A DNA stretch of 35,456 nucleotides from an uncultured Oscillospiraceae bacterium. GTDB lineage: Bacteria; Bacillota; Clostridia; Oscillospirales; Oscillospiraceae. The notes under the pieces are model-generated. The model worked only from the letters and a program-made list of their open reading frames with translations. It had not been told where the DNA came from and searched no databases. The stretch is from positions 1-35,456 of the forward strand of contig CAKTNS010000029.1 in the NCBI GenBank assembly GCA_934589225.1, written 5' to 3'. The translations under genes and the position numbers were made by a program. This document shows, in pieces, positions 25,391-33,486 of the stretch; the first letter of the stretch is position 1; the number at the start of each line of letters is the position of its first letter.

Positions 25391-26080
25391 TCATCCTGGG
25401 GATGAAAGCTCCTGCCACAGGCCTACACTGAGGGTCACCCCCAGGGGCTCCGCCCGGGCCAGCAGCTTTTGAAGGCAGGCCCGGTCCCGGCCCAGGTGGA
25501 AGAGGAACCCCTGGGGCATTTCCCGGATGGTGTACCGGCAGCAAAGGGCCTCATCGTAAAAGCCTTGCAAAAGGGGTGCCGCTGCCGGGGAAGCAATTGC
25601 GCCCGCCGGGGTCAGGGTCAGCTCCAGGCCGCAAAGGCCGGTATCCAGCCAGACCTCCCGTCCCTGCCAGGGGGCCAGATGGTCTTCCACCGTGCAGTCC
25701 ACAGGCACCGGCGGCAGAAATACAGGACACCCCTTTGGGGCATACTCCGGCGGGGCGGCCACCGGGCAGGGGAGCTGCCGGGCCAGAAAGGCGGCCAGGG
25801 CCTTTTGCGGGGCAATTCCCGGCCGCTCAAAGTCCAGCAGCAGCCCCCGGCAGGAGAAGCGGACAAGAATTTCTTGCAGCGTCTCCCCAATTTCCGGAAT
25901 GGGCCGGTCTCCCGGCGGGGTGCGGTCGTCCAAAATCAGCAGAGCCCCCGGGGGCAGGCTCTGGGGCAGACCCCCGAGGCCTTGCTCTGAAAAATGGCAT
26001 CCCAAATGGGCAAGGCAGGGGGGCGGGGGACCGGCGGAAAGCTCCTGCTCCGTCATGGCCAGATACTGCGTGATACCCAT
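25391..26080 (-). CDS. Conserved hypothetical protein, possibly TIM-barrel like
   Basis: A 229-residue, Pro- and Leu-rich soluble protein with no signal peptide or membrane segment. I recognise the opening MGITQYLAMT and patches such as GALLILDDRTPP, GLLLDFERPG and PVFLPPVPVD as resembling hypothetical proteins of Oscillospiraceae, but know no function. The strand-like LLLDFE pattern resembles the beta-4 signature of GH18-type barrels; this is only a suggestion. The ATG at 26080 follows AAAGGAGG by 8 bases, and a TTG two codons upstream is a poorer start. It is transcribed divergently from yqeG. Confidence 0.65.
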   Translation of the reverse strand: MGITQYLAMTEQELSAGPPPPCLAHLGCHFSEQGLGGLPQSLPPGALLILDDRTPPGDRPIPEIGETLQEILVRFSCRGLLLDFERPGIAPQKALAAFLARQLPCPVAAPPEYAPKGCPVFLPPVPVDCTVEDHLAPWQGREVWLDTGLCGLELTLTPAGAIASPAAAPLLQGFYDEALCCRYTIREMPQGFLFHLGRDRACLQKLLARAEPLGVTLSVGLWQELSSPG

Positions 26081-26108
26081 GGACAAATCCTCCTTTCCGT
26101 GGTATACT
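26080..26108 (+). promoter_or_regulatory. Promoter of yqeG-peptidase, overlapping the divergent start codon
   Basis: TGGACA (26080-26085), a 17-bp spacer ending in TGG, then TATACT (26103-26108). The -35 element sits on the start codon of the minus-strand gene and the spacer covers its ribosome site. Confidence 0.6.
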
Positions 26109-26182
26109 GGTAGAGCGTTCGGGGATCATGGGCCGGGTCAAACGGCATTTCTCCGTCAGTATATGATAAAGGAGAAACGAAT

Positions 26183-26686
26183 ATGTCTTTGTCCTTCCTG
26201 CCGGGGCTCATGACCGAGAAGCTCACGGACCTGACCCCGGAATTTTTGCGCAGCCGGGGCATCACGCTGCTGATGATGGATTTTGACAATACCATCGTCC
26301 CCTACACCACCGATGTGCCCACGGAGGAGATGCGGCGGTGGCTGGAGGCCATGAACGCCTCCCCGGTGAAGATCGCCATTGTCTCCAACAGCAAAAACGA
26401 CCGGCTGATCCGCTTCTGCCGGGACTATCACCTGGACTACATCATGCGGGCCCACAAGCCCAGCCCCCAGGGGCTGCTGGAATGTATGGAGCGCTTCGGT
26501 TTTGCCCCGGAGAACGCCGCCATTGTGGGGGACCAGATCTTTACGGATACACTGGCCGGCAATCTGGCGGGGGTCACCCCCATCCTGGTAAAGGCCATTG
26601 ATAATCATACGATTTGGCTGAAAGCAAGGCATGTTTTAGAACTGCCCTTTATCTTTGCGGCCAGAAAAAGGAGAATCAAGTTATGA
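26183..26686 (+). CDS. YqeG-family HAD phosphatase (subfamily IIIA)
   Basis: A 167-residue HAD-superfamily hydrolase. Motif I MDFDNTIVPY (nucleophile Asp), motif II IVSNSK, motif III Lys in HKPSP and motif IV VGDQIFTDTLAGN are all present, matching the YqeG/PGP-MtmPase type found throughout Firmicutes. The physiological substrate is not settled. AAAGGAG lies 8 bases before the ATG. Its stop overlaps the start of the peptidase gene (ATGA), so the two are coupled. Confidence 0.9.
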   Translation: MSLSFLPGLMTEKLTDLTPEFLRSRGITLLMMDFDNTIVPYTTDVPTEEMRRWLEAMNASPVKIAIVSNSKNDRLIRFCRDYHLDYIMRAHKPSPQGLLECMERFGFAPENAAIVGDQIFTDTLAGNLAGVTPILVKAIDNHTIWLKARHVLELPFIFAARKRRIKL

Positions 26687-27747
26687 AAAACATTGAAAAA
26701 TTCCTGTCCATTCTGGATGGCGAGGCAGACGGCCTGCTGCTGACCTCCCGCTACAGCCGGCACTACGGCGCGGAGTTCGACATTGCCGAGGGCATGGCCA
26801 TCGTCACCAAGAAGGGCTGCCGTTATTTTACAGACAGCCGCTACATTGAGTCCGCCCAGGCGGGCATCCGGGGCTTTGAGGTGCTGGATGTAAACGCCGA
26901 CCGGAACTATGCCAAGTGCCTCAACGATGCCATTGCGGACTTTGGGGTCACCACCCTGGGTTACGAGGAAAAGTACCTCACCGTGGCGGAGTTTATGAAC
27001 CTGGAAAAGAATCTCAACGCCAAGCTGGTGCCCATGAACGACCGCATCAACGGTTTCCGGGATGTGAAGGAGCCCTGGGAGCTGGACCTGCTGCGGAAGG
27101 CCCAGAAGATCGCCGACAAGGCCTTTGAAGAGGCCCTGCCCCGCATCCATGCCGGTATGACCGAGCTGGAGGCCCAGGCGGAGCTGATTTACGCCATGTA
27201 CAAAAACGGTGCCCAGGGCCTGTCCTTTGACCCCATCGTGGTTTCCGGCCCCAATACCAGCATGCCCCACGGCGTGGCCGGTGACCGGATGATCCGGGAG
27301 GGGGACTTTGTGACCATGGACTTTGGCGTTCTCTATCAGGGCTACTGCTCCGATACCACCCGGACCTTTGCCGTGGGCTACGCCACCGAGGAAATGAAGA
27401 AGGTCTACTATACCGTTCTGGAGGCCCAGAAGGCCGGTATCGCTATTACCAAGGCCGGTGTCACCGGTGCCCAGGTAGACGGCGCCGCCCGGAAGGTCAT
27501 TACCGATGCCGGTTACGGCGAGTACTTCGGCCACAGCTACGGCCACGGCGTGGGCCTGGAAATTCACGAGGGCCCCAATATGAGCTTCCGCTACCTCAAG
27601 GAGATCCCCGCCGGTGCGGTGACTTCCGCGGAGCCCGGCATCTATCTGCCCGGAAAGTTCGGCGTTCGTATTGAGGATGTGACAATTGTCACCGCCGATG
27701 GCTGCGAAGATATCACCAATCTCCCCAAAGATTTGCTCATCATCTAA
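26683..27747 (+). CDS. M24 aminopeptidase P / Xaa-Pro dipeptidase
   Basis: A 354-residue metallopeptidase of the pita-bread fold that cuts peptides next to proline. A creatinase-type N-terminal domain (about 1-125) precedes the catalytic domain with the five metal ligands in MDFGVLYQGYCSDTTRTF (two Asp), GHGVGLEIHEGP (His), AEPGIY (Glu) and GVRIEDV (Glu). AAAGGAG lies 9 bases before the ATG at 26683, which overlaps the yqeG stop. An upstream in-frame start at 26614 lies within yqeG and is rejected. It stands directly before efp, the common Firmicutes order. Confidence 0.93.
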   Translation: MKNIEKFLSILDGEADGLLLTSRYSRHYGAEFDIAEGMAIVTKKGCRYFTDSRYIESAQAGIRGFEVLDVNADRNYAKCLNDAIADFGVTTLGYEEKYLTVAEFMNLEKNLNAKLVPMNDRINGFRDVKEPWELDLLRKAQKIADKAFEEALPRIHAGMTELEAQAELIYAMYKNGAQGLSFDPIVVSGPNTSMPHGVAGDRMIREGDFVTMDFGVLYQGYCSDTTRTFAVGYATEEMKKVYYTVLEAQKAGIAITKAGVTGAQVDGAARKVITDAGYGEYFGHSYGHGVGLEIHEGPNMSFRYLKEIPAGAVTSAEPGIYLPGKFGVRIEDVTIVTADGCEDITNLPKDLLII

Positions 27748-27765
27748 AAAATTTACAAAACCCCC

Positions 27766-27794
27766 TTGCAAAATAACGTATTATAGGGTAAACT
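27766..27794 (+). promoter_or_regulatory. Sigma-A promoter of efp
   Basis: TTGCAA (27766-27771), a 17-bp spacer, TAAACT (27789-27794). A GGATA/TATCC pair follows in the leader at about 27806-27825 without a T-run. Confidence 0.6.
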
Positions 27795-27858
27795 AGCATA
27801 GTTAAGGATATAGATTCTTGTATCCCCCCAAGGGAACATAAATTAGGAGGATAAACCA

Positions 27859-28422
27859 ATGATTTCTGCAAGTGATTTTAGAAACGGCGTTACCTTTGAA
27901 ATGGACGGAAAGGTAATGCAGGTCATCGAGTTCCAGCACGTGAAGCCCGGCAAGGGCGCGGCCTTCGTCCGTGTAAAGATGAAGAACGTGATCACCGGCG
28001 GCGTGACCGAAACCAGCTTCAACCCCTCTGCCAAGTACCCCACCGCTTACATTGAGCGCAAGAAGATGGAGTACTCCTACAATGACGGCAACCTCTACTA
28101 CTTCATGGACGGCGAGACCTACGAGCTGACCCCCATTGATGCCAGCGTTCTGGACGACTCCTTCAAGTTCGTCAAAGAGAACGACACCTGCACCATCATG
28201 AGCTACAAGGGCAACGTCTTCGGCGTGGAAGCTCCCAACTTTGCGGACCTGGTGGTCACCAAGACCGAGCCCGGCTTCGCCGGCAACACCGCCACCAACG
28301 TTACCAAGCCCGCCACCGTGGAGACCGGCGCCGAGATCAAGGTGCCTCTGTTCATCAACGAGGGCGACAAGATCCAGATCGACACCCGCACCGGCGAGTA
28401 CCTGGGCCGTTCCAAGGCCTAA
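27859..28422 (+). CDS. efp: Elongation factor P
   Basis: EF-P, 187 residues with the three expected beta-barrel domains. It binds stalled ribosomes and speeds peptide bonds at consecutive prolines. The tip loop reads VKPGKGAAF with Lys32 at the position that is modified in many bacteria; the Firmicutes-type PGKG loop agrees with this. No modification enzyme (epmA, ymfI-like) is visible nearby. AGGAGG stands 10 bases before the ATG. The following zinc-ribbon gene starts 33 bp downstream and may be co-transcribed. Confidence 0.97.
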   Translation: MISASDFRNGVTFEMDGKVMQVIEFQHVKPGKGAAFVRVKMKNVITGGVTETSFNPSAKYPTAYIERKKMEYSYNDGNLYYFMDGETYELTPIDASVLDDSFKFVKENDTCTIMSYKGNVFGVEAPNFADLVVTKTEPGFAGNTATNVTKPATVETGAEIKVPLFINEGDKIQIDTRTGEYLGRSKA

Positions 28423-28454
28423 GGACAGCCGTCTTGGCTGAAAGGAGAACGAAT

Positions 28455-28937
28455 ATGACGATTTCTGAAAAATCCGCCTACCTGAAGGGCCTCATGGACG
28501 GCCTGAAGCTGGACACCGAGACCAATGAAGGAAAGATGATCGCTGCCATCGTTGATTTGCTCGGCGATATGTCCAAGCGTATGGTGGACATTGAGGATAC
28601 CACCATTGCCATCTCCGACGAGCTGGACGAGATCGAAGAGGACCTGGACGCCATCGAGGACTTCATCATGGATGAAGACGACGACGATGACGACTGGGAC
28701 GACGAAGAAGACTACTACGATCCCGATGACGACGAGGATGACGAGGACGATGACGACGAGGAGGAGCCTGAGGAAGGTTTTGACTTCGGCGACGAGGAGA
28801 CCACCATCTACGAGGTAGAGTGCTCCTGCGGCAACATCATCGACTTTGACGAAGAGGTTCTGGAGTCCGGCAGCATCGTCTGCCCCAACTGCGGCGAGAC
28901 CCTGGAATTTACCTTTGACGACGAGGATTCCGAGTAA
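28455..28937 (+). CDS. CD1247-type acidic zinc-ribbon protein
   Basis: A 160-residue protein in three parts. An N-terminal helical domain (1-70; EKSAYLKGLMDGLKLDTETN) matches the CD1247 N-terminal domain of Clostridia. An extreme Asp/Glu tract (about 73-118) is nearly uninterrupted. A C-terminal zinc ribbon has ligands Cys123, Cys125, Cys143 and Cys146. The function is unknown; the acidic tract could bind basic proteins or mimic nucleic acid. AAAGGAG lies 7 bases before the ATG at 28455. Position directly after efp suggests a link to translation. A terminator follows. Confidence 0.82.
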   Translation: MTISEKSAYLKGLMDGLKLDTETNEGKMIAAIVDLLGDMSKRMVDIEDTTIAISDELDEIEEDLDAIEDFIMDEDDDDDDWDDEEDYYDPDDDEDDEDDDDEEEPEEGFDFGDEETTIYEVECSCGNIIDFDEEVLESGSIVCPNCGETLEFTFDDEDSE

Positions 28938-28946
28938 ACATTCCCC

Positions 28947-28980
28947 TTCACCGGCGGACTTTTCCGCCGGTGAAGATTTT
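28947..28980 (+). terminator. Terminator after efp and the zinc-ribbon gene
   Basis: A perfect 11-bp stem (28947-28957 with 28964-28974), loop ACTTTT, followed by GATTTT. Confidence 0.82.
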
Positions 28981-29012
28981 GGTAAATATTGCGGGTTCTG
29001 AGTAAAAAATGC

Positions 29013-29041
29013 TTGACAAAAGATTTATGCCGTGATATAAT
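29013..29041 (+). promoter_or_regulatory. Consensus promoter of the tRNA pair
   Basis: TTGACA (29013-29018), an exact 17-bp spacer, TATAAT (29036-29041), 35 bp before the first tRNA. Confidence 0.93.
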
Positions 29042-29075
29042 CCTACCCGTAGTGACGAGCGTCACTTGATTGAAC

Positions 29076-29152
29076 GGGCCTTTAGCTCAGTTGGTCAGAG
29101 CCTCCGGCTCATAACCGGATAGTCCCGGGTTCGAGTCCCTGAAGGCCCACCA
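29076..29152 (+). tRNA. tRNA-Met (anticodon CAT)
   Basis: 77 bases including encoded CCA. Acceptor GGGCCTT/AAGGCCC, D stem GCTC/GAGC, anticodon stem TCCGG/CCGGA with loop CTCATAA. A paired G1-C72 and the absence of the three G-C pairs below the anticodon argue for elongator rather than initiator. A CAT anticodon could also be tRNA-Ile2. One C-T mismatch lies in the T stem. Confidence 0.93.
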
Positions 29153-29180
29153 GCAACGAAAGGATTTCCTTTTTACATAT

Positions 29181-29255
<75 letters not shown>

Positions 29256-29256
<1 letters not shown>

Positions 29257-29295
29257 AAACCACCGAACAGTTTTTGTTCGGTGGTTTTAATTTTT
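29256..29295 (+). terminator. Terminator of the tRNA pair
   Basis: A 14-bp perfect stem AAAACCACCGAACA (29256-29269) with 29275-29288, loop of 5, ending TTTTAATTTTT. Its first base is the last A of the tRNA-Trp CCA. Confidence 0.92.
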
Positions 29296-29327
29296 GCCTT
29301 TTTTCAGATATGGAAATCCGGGTCTGG

Positions 29328-29355
29328 TTGATTTTTTGCGTAATTATAGTAGAAT
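29328..29355 (+). promoter_or_regulatory. Probable promoter of the two-component system
   Basis: TTGATT (29328-29333), a 16-bp spacer, TAGAAT (29350-29355), about 30 bp before the GTG start. Confidence 0.55.
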
Positions 29356-29383
29356 AGGAGAAAACGGGGAAGGGGGCATTTGG

Positions 29384-30103
29384 GTGCTGCGCATTTTGAT
29401 TTGTGATGACGATTTGTCTACTGTAAAGGCCATACAGGCGGTGGTGGAGTCTGCTTTGGACGGAGCGGGGAAGCGGGCGAAGATTTACACCCTTACGGAT
29501 GCCGGGGACATCAGCAGACAGATCATGGAAAGCTGCGATATTGCCCTTTTGGATATTGACTATGAGGGTGCCGATTATAACGGCATGGATATTGCGCGGA
29601 AGCTGCGCAGCCTTGCACGGGATACGGTGATTATTTTTGTCACCAACTTCATCGAGTACGCTCCGGCGGGCTATGAGGTGGGGGCTTTCCGGTATATTCT
29701 GAAGCGGGACCTGGAGGAGGACCTGAAAGCGGTGCTGCCTCTGGCCCTGGGGCAGCTGCATGGAGAAACGCTGCCTATTCAGGTTGATGGGGAAATCATC
29801 AAGATTCCTTTGGAGGACATTTTGTATCTGGAAGTGCAGCAGCACAGCGTGACGGTCGTAACACAAAAGGGAGAACCGGAGCAGGGGAGATATGAATTTT
29901 ATGCTTCCCTGTCGGACCTGGAAGAACGGCTGGAACCCCAGGGCTTTTTGCGGATACACAAAAGCTACCTGGTGAACATGCGGCACCTGAAAAAATTCCA
30001 ATGCCGGGAGGCCACCTTGGATAACGGCATGACCCTCCGGGTGGGGGAAAAGAGCTATGGGGAAAACAAGCAGAAATTCCTCCTCTGGAAGGGGTGGCAG
30101 TGA
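29384..30103 (+). CDS. LytTR-family response regulator (AgrA/ComE type)
   Basis: A 239-residue protein. The receiver domain (1-120) has the acidic pair in ICDDD, phospho-acceptor Asp in IALLDIDYEG and the conserved Lys in YILKRDL. The LytTR DNA-binding domain (about 140-239; ILYLEVQQHSVTV, RIHKSYLVNMRHL) follows. Such proteins bind pairs of direct repeats upstream of virulence, bacteriocin or cell-wall genes. The start is taken as GTG 29384, seven bases after AAGGGGG; an upstream ATG at 29294 lies before the promoter and adds unrelated residues. The stop overlaps the kinase start (TGATG). Confidence 0.9.
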   Translation: MLRILICDDDLSTVKAIQAVVESALDGAGKRAKIYTLTDAGDISRQIMESCDIALLDIDYEGADYNGMDIARKLRSLARDTVIIFVTNFIEYAPAGYEVGAFRYILKRDLEEDLKAVLPLALGQLHGETLPIQVDGEIIKIPLEDILYLEVQQHSVTVVTQKGEPEQGRYEFYASLSDLEERLEPQGFLRIHKSYLVNMRHLKKFQCREATLDNGMTLRVGEKSYGENKQKFLLWKGWQ

Positions 30104-31389
30104 TGGCCTATGTCATCGGCGGCATTTGGTGTATACTGGATCTGGCCGTCTGTTATCTGATCAATAGGGGGTTTCTTCCAACAAAGCCGCAAACCGGGAA
30201 AAGGGTGCTTCTGGCGTTGCTCCTGCTGCTCTTTACCTGCCTGTATACCAATGTTGTAAGAAATCTATACCTTAAATTGTCTGTAACACTGACCGTTTTC
30301 ACGCTGCTGTCCGCACTTTTATTAGAGGGGCCGATTACGGTACATGTCTGTCTGGCTGTGGTCAGCTATATTTTTATGGCAGCTATGGATGCGGTTGCGG
30401 TGCATAGCGTGTGTTATCTTCTGGGCATCAGCTCTGATACATTGGTCTGGCGAAAGATTCCCTATACCATACTGGTCACAGCGGAAAAAAGCCTGGGTGT
30501 CATTCTGGCCTGGTCTTTCTGCCGCTATCGCAAGAAGGGGGAGCTGGGGAAGCAGCGTAACAGCTGGATCGTCTTGTCCAGCCTGTTTCCCATGGCGAGC
30601 GTTATTATGCTGACGGCTCTGGTTTGCATCGCTCCCCAGGGGAAAGACAGCTCTCTGACCATCGCCGTGGCTGCGGCGATTCTGATGGTGGCCAACGTGG
30701 CCATGCTTTATGTCATCGGCAACATTGAAAAGGCGACCCGACAGGAGCAGGACAACCGGCTGCTGCGGCAGCAAATTTCTATTCAGGCGGAAAACTACGC
30801 CGCTTTAAAGAGCAGCTACGGCGTGCAGAGAAAATCAACACACGAATTTGAGCATCACCTCCAGGTTCTGCGGGGCTTGCTGGAGCGAAAGGAATATGGG
30901 GCGGCCCAGAATTATGTCCGGCAGCTGCAGGCGGACCGAGCGCTGAAAGTGTTCAGCATTACAACCAACAATCCGGTTGTGGATGTGGTATTGAATCAAA
31001 AATACCAGGCGGCCCGGGAGCATGGAATCAAGATGCATGTAAAGGTGAATGACCTTTCCGCCGTTTCGGTGAAAACAAACGAATTGGCGGTGCTGTTATC
31101 CAACCTGCTGGATAACGCCATCGAAGCCTGTGTTAAGCTGGATGGCAAGAGAGAAATCCTGTGCAGCATTGTAAAAGAGGATGGCATCTACCTCTCGGTC
31201 CGCAATACCTCCGCCCCGGTGCAGATCCTCCAGGGGGAAATCGCCACGACAAAAGAGGATACGGCGGAACACGGCTATGGATTGCCGGCGGTCAAATACA
31301 TTCTGAATCGGCTCCAGGCGGAATACACCTTTGCCTACCGGGACGGCTGGTTTCAATTTGTAGCGGAGATCCCGGAGTCCAATTCATAA
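30103..31389 (+). CDS. GHKL sensor histidine kinase (AgrC/ComD-like)
   Basis: A 428-residue kinase and partner of the LytTR regulator. The first 215 residues hold about six membrane helices with no extracellular domain, typical of peptide-sensing AgrC/ComD kinases. The phospho-His is His247 in THEFEHHLQ. The GHKL ATPase has an N box LLSNLLDNAIEAC and a G box HGYGLPAVKYIL. ATG 30103 follows AAGGGG by 8 bases and overlaps the regulator stop. No agrB, agrD or other peptide-pheromone gene is seen on either side, so its ligand is encoded elsewhere or comes from other cells. Confidence 0.9.
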   Translation: MAYVIGGIWCILDLAVCYLINRGFLPTKPQTGKRVLLALLLLLFTCLYTNVVRNLYLKLSVTLTVFTLLSALLLEGPITVHVCLAVVSYIFMAAMDAVAVHSVCYLLGISSDTLVWRKIPYTILVTAEKSLGVILAWSFCRYRKKGELGKQRNSWIVLSSLFPMASVIMLTALVCIAPQGKDSSLTIAVAAAILMVANVAMLYVIGNIEKATRQEQDNRLLRQQISIQAENYAALKSSYGVQRKSTHEFEHHLQVLRGLLERKEYGAAQNYVRQLQADRALKVFSITTNNPVVDVVLNQKYQAAREHGIKMHVKVNDLSAVSVKTNELAVLLSNLLDNAIEACVKLDGKREILCSIVKEDGIYLSVRNTSAPVQILQGEIATTKEDTAEHGYGLPAVKYILNRLQAEYTFAYRDGWFQFVAEIPESNS

Positions 31390-31396
31390 AAACAAC

Positions 31397-31440
31397 GCAC
31401 ATGGCACGTTCGGGACGACCCGGATGGCCATGTGCTTTTT
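31397..31440 (+). terminator. Terminator after the two-component operon
   Basis: GCACATGGC (31397-31405) pairs with GCCATGTGC (31427-31435), with an inner CGGG/CCCG hairpin, followed by TTTTT. Confidence 0.85.
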
Positions 31441-31522
31441 GCTGATTTGTTGCGGCGACCAGTCGATTTTAAGTCAAAAAAATAGCAGTTGCGCCGGAAC
31501 AGAAGATTTTCGCCTGAGAATC

Positions 31523-31531
31523 TGGTAAGAT
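31523..31531 (+). promoter_or_regulatory. Possible extended -10 promoter of the VanX-M14 gene
   Basis: TGG then TAAGAT (31526-31531), 45 bp before the start at 31576. No convincing -35. Confidence 0.35.
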
Positions 31532-31575
31532 GACTGCGGATACGTTGTCACATACAGATGGATAGGAGAATGCTT

Positions 31576-33402
31576 ATGAAAAAAGAACCATGCATTACTG
31601 CATTGCTGTTCCTGTTCTTTCTTGGGGGATGTATGCAATGCCCGGGGGTTGCGGATATACCGAAGAATGAAACTCAAATTGTGACCGTTCTTGTGGATGA
31701 GGACGGGGGCGGCTTTGCTGCAACAAGTGGAAACACCGCAAAACCGGCGGACGATGCGCTTGTCTTGATCAAGCAGTATATACCGGGTATTGAAGTAGAG
31801 CAACAATATGGGACCGTTAACAATTTTACAAAACAAAGGCTCTACGATTTTTCGGATGCGTACCTCCGCTATGGAACTGTAAAAAAACTAAAGATGGCTT
31901 CCGAGATGCTGAAAGCGCAAGGGCTTGGACTCAAGGTGTGGGATGCGTTTCGTCCCGTATCAGCACAGGTGCGGCTATACAATGCCCACCCAGACCCCAA
32001 TGTGGTGTCCCATCCCGTTACCGGGTACCGTGGACATTGCAGAGGAAATGCGGTAGATGTGACCCTGATAGACCTTGCTACAAGGGAAGAACTGGCAATG
32101 CCTACGGGGTTTGACAACTTTACCCCATACGCAGACAGGGATTACTCCGATTGCGGTGCAGCTGCGGCGGCCAATGCCTGGCTATTGGAGTCTATTATGA
32201 CAAAGTGCGGTTTTATCCCGCTGCAATCGGAGTGGTGGCATTTTACGGATGGGGAGACATATCCGGTTGATGAATTCTTTGACCCCGGAACACCTGGGGT
32301 ATGGGCGGCAAATTGTAATGAATACATCAGCCTCCGTAAAACAGCCGGAAGCAAAGAGGTTCTTGAAAAAATTCCTGCCGGTGAAACAGCGAGATTGCAC
32401 AGTTGGGATGGCCGATATGCCAAAGTGTCTTATGATGACAAGGAGGGGTATGTGCTGTCCAGCTATATAAAGCCGGAAGATCCAGATTATCTGAGCAATG
32501 CCCTTTCGGTCGTTGCGTGGGATTCTACCTATACTTACGATGAAATGCAGACGGATATTGGGCAACTGAAACAGACCTATCCCAATATGCTGACGGTTTC
32601 CTCCATAGGCACCAGCGAACAGGGCCGGGAGGTGCCGGTATTGCGGATCGGCCAGGAGAATGCCAGGTATCACGTTCTATTCCAGGGAGCGATCCATGGC
32701 CGGGAACATATGACCGCATGGCTGCTGATGGCACTGTCGGACTACGCTCTTGCCCATGATATCCAAAGCTATGGCGATGTGTGCTATCACATCATTCCTA
32801 TGGTCAATCCCGACGGTGTGACGGTTTCCCAAACCGGGGTATTAACACCCCAACAGAAAGTCATCTATCAAAATGACAAAGAGAATGGATATACCTCCTT
32901 GGAAGAATCCGAGTATGCTGCTGCGTGGAAAGCCAACGGTCTGGGTACGGACTTAAACCGGAATTTTCCCTCAGGATGGGAGAGTATTACGGCAAGAGGG
33001 ACGGCATCTTCGGAAAAATACCGGGGTGCAAATCCGTTTTCTGCGGTAGAAGCGCAAAACCTGCGAGATTATACCTTGAAATACCCTTTCGATGCTACCG
33101 TCAGTTACCATACAAGCGGCAGCATTCTTTACTATGAATACGGCTCCAATGAATCCGTAAATGCTTCTTCCAGGACTCTGGCCGAAGCCGTCCAAACAGT
33201 AACCGGCTACCGTCTACAGGGAAGCGGCGGCGTAGACGGCGCCGGATATAAGGATTGGGCAATAGATGCTCTTCAAATACCTTCGCTGACGATTGAAATT
33301 GGCTGTGAGGGTTCCCCGTTGGCGGAAAGGGAGCTTTACAGCATTTTTGTAAGGAATCGCTCTGTCCTTCCGGAAGTGGCCCGTTGGGCTTTTTGTAAAT
33401 AA
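31576..33402 (+). CDS. Lipoprotein fusion: VanX-type D-Ala-D-Ala dipeptidase, SH3 and M14 carboxypeptidase
   Basis: A 608-residue fusion. A lipoprotein signal ends in LGGC (Cys19). Residues about 50-240 form an M15D (VanX/DdpX) dipeptidase: DAFRPVSAQ, zinc ligands His154 and Asp161 in HCRGNAVD, catalytic Glu219 and ligand His222 in EWWH. A short SH3-like segment (about 255-305; ISLRKTAG, YAKVSYDDKEGYVLSSYIKP) follows. Residues about 315-608 form an M14 zinc carboxypeptidase: His374 and Glu377 (HGRE), DLNRNFP, His512 and catalytic Glu574. All catalytic residues of both enzymes are present. The likely substrates are wall D-Ala-D-Ala peptides and peptidoglycan stem peptides outside the membrane. 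ATG 31576 is 7 bases after AGGAG. Confidence 0.87.
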   Translation: MKKEPCITALLFLFFLGGCMQCPGVADIPKNETQIVTVLVDEDGGGFAATSGNTAKPADDALVLIKQYIPGIEVEQQYGTVNNFTKQRLYDFSDAYLRYGTVKKLKMASEMLKAQGLGLKVWDAFRPVSAQVRLYNAHPDPNVVSHPVTGYRGHCRGNAVDVTLIDLATREELAMPTGFDNFTPYADRDYSDCGAAAAANAWLLESIMTKCGFIPLQSEWWHFTDGETYPVDEFFDPGTPGVWAANCNEYISLRKTAGSKEVLEKIPAGETARLHSWDGRYAKVSYDDKEGYVLSSYIKPEDPDYLSNALSVVAWDSTYTYDEMQTDIGQLKQTYPNMLTVSSIGTSEQGREVPVLRIGQENARYHVLFQGAIHGREHMTAWLLMALSDYALAHDIQSYGDVCYHIIPMVNPDGVTVSQTGVLTPQQKVIYQNDKENGYTSLEESEYAAAWKANGLGTDLNRNFPSGWESITARGTASSEKYRGANPFSAVEAQNLRDYTLKYPFDATVSYHTSGSILYYEYGSNESVNASSRTLAEAVQTVTGYRLQGSGGVDGAGYKDWAIDALQIPSLTIEIGCEGSPLAERELYSIFVRNRSVLPEVARWAFCK

Positions 33403-33486
33403 AAATTCAATGGTCAAACACAAATGCCAAACCTGAACACAACTACAAATCGCAGTATTTCAATACAACGCAAGAGGTAAATCAAT

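Noticed and set aside
27805..27826. AAGGAT in the efp leader as a fifth hexaloop
   Set aside because: The flanks (GTT and ATA) do not pair to close a loop, and there is no terminator T-run after it.
29076..29152. Initiator tRNA-Met
   Set aside because: Position 1-72 is a normal G-C pair and the anticodon stem lacks the run of three G-C pairs; elongator is the better reading.
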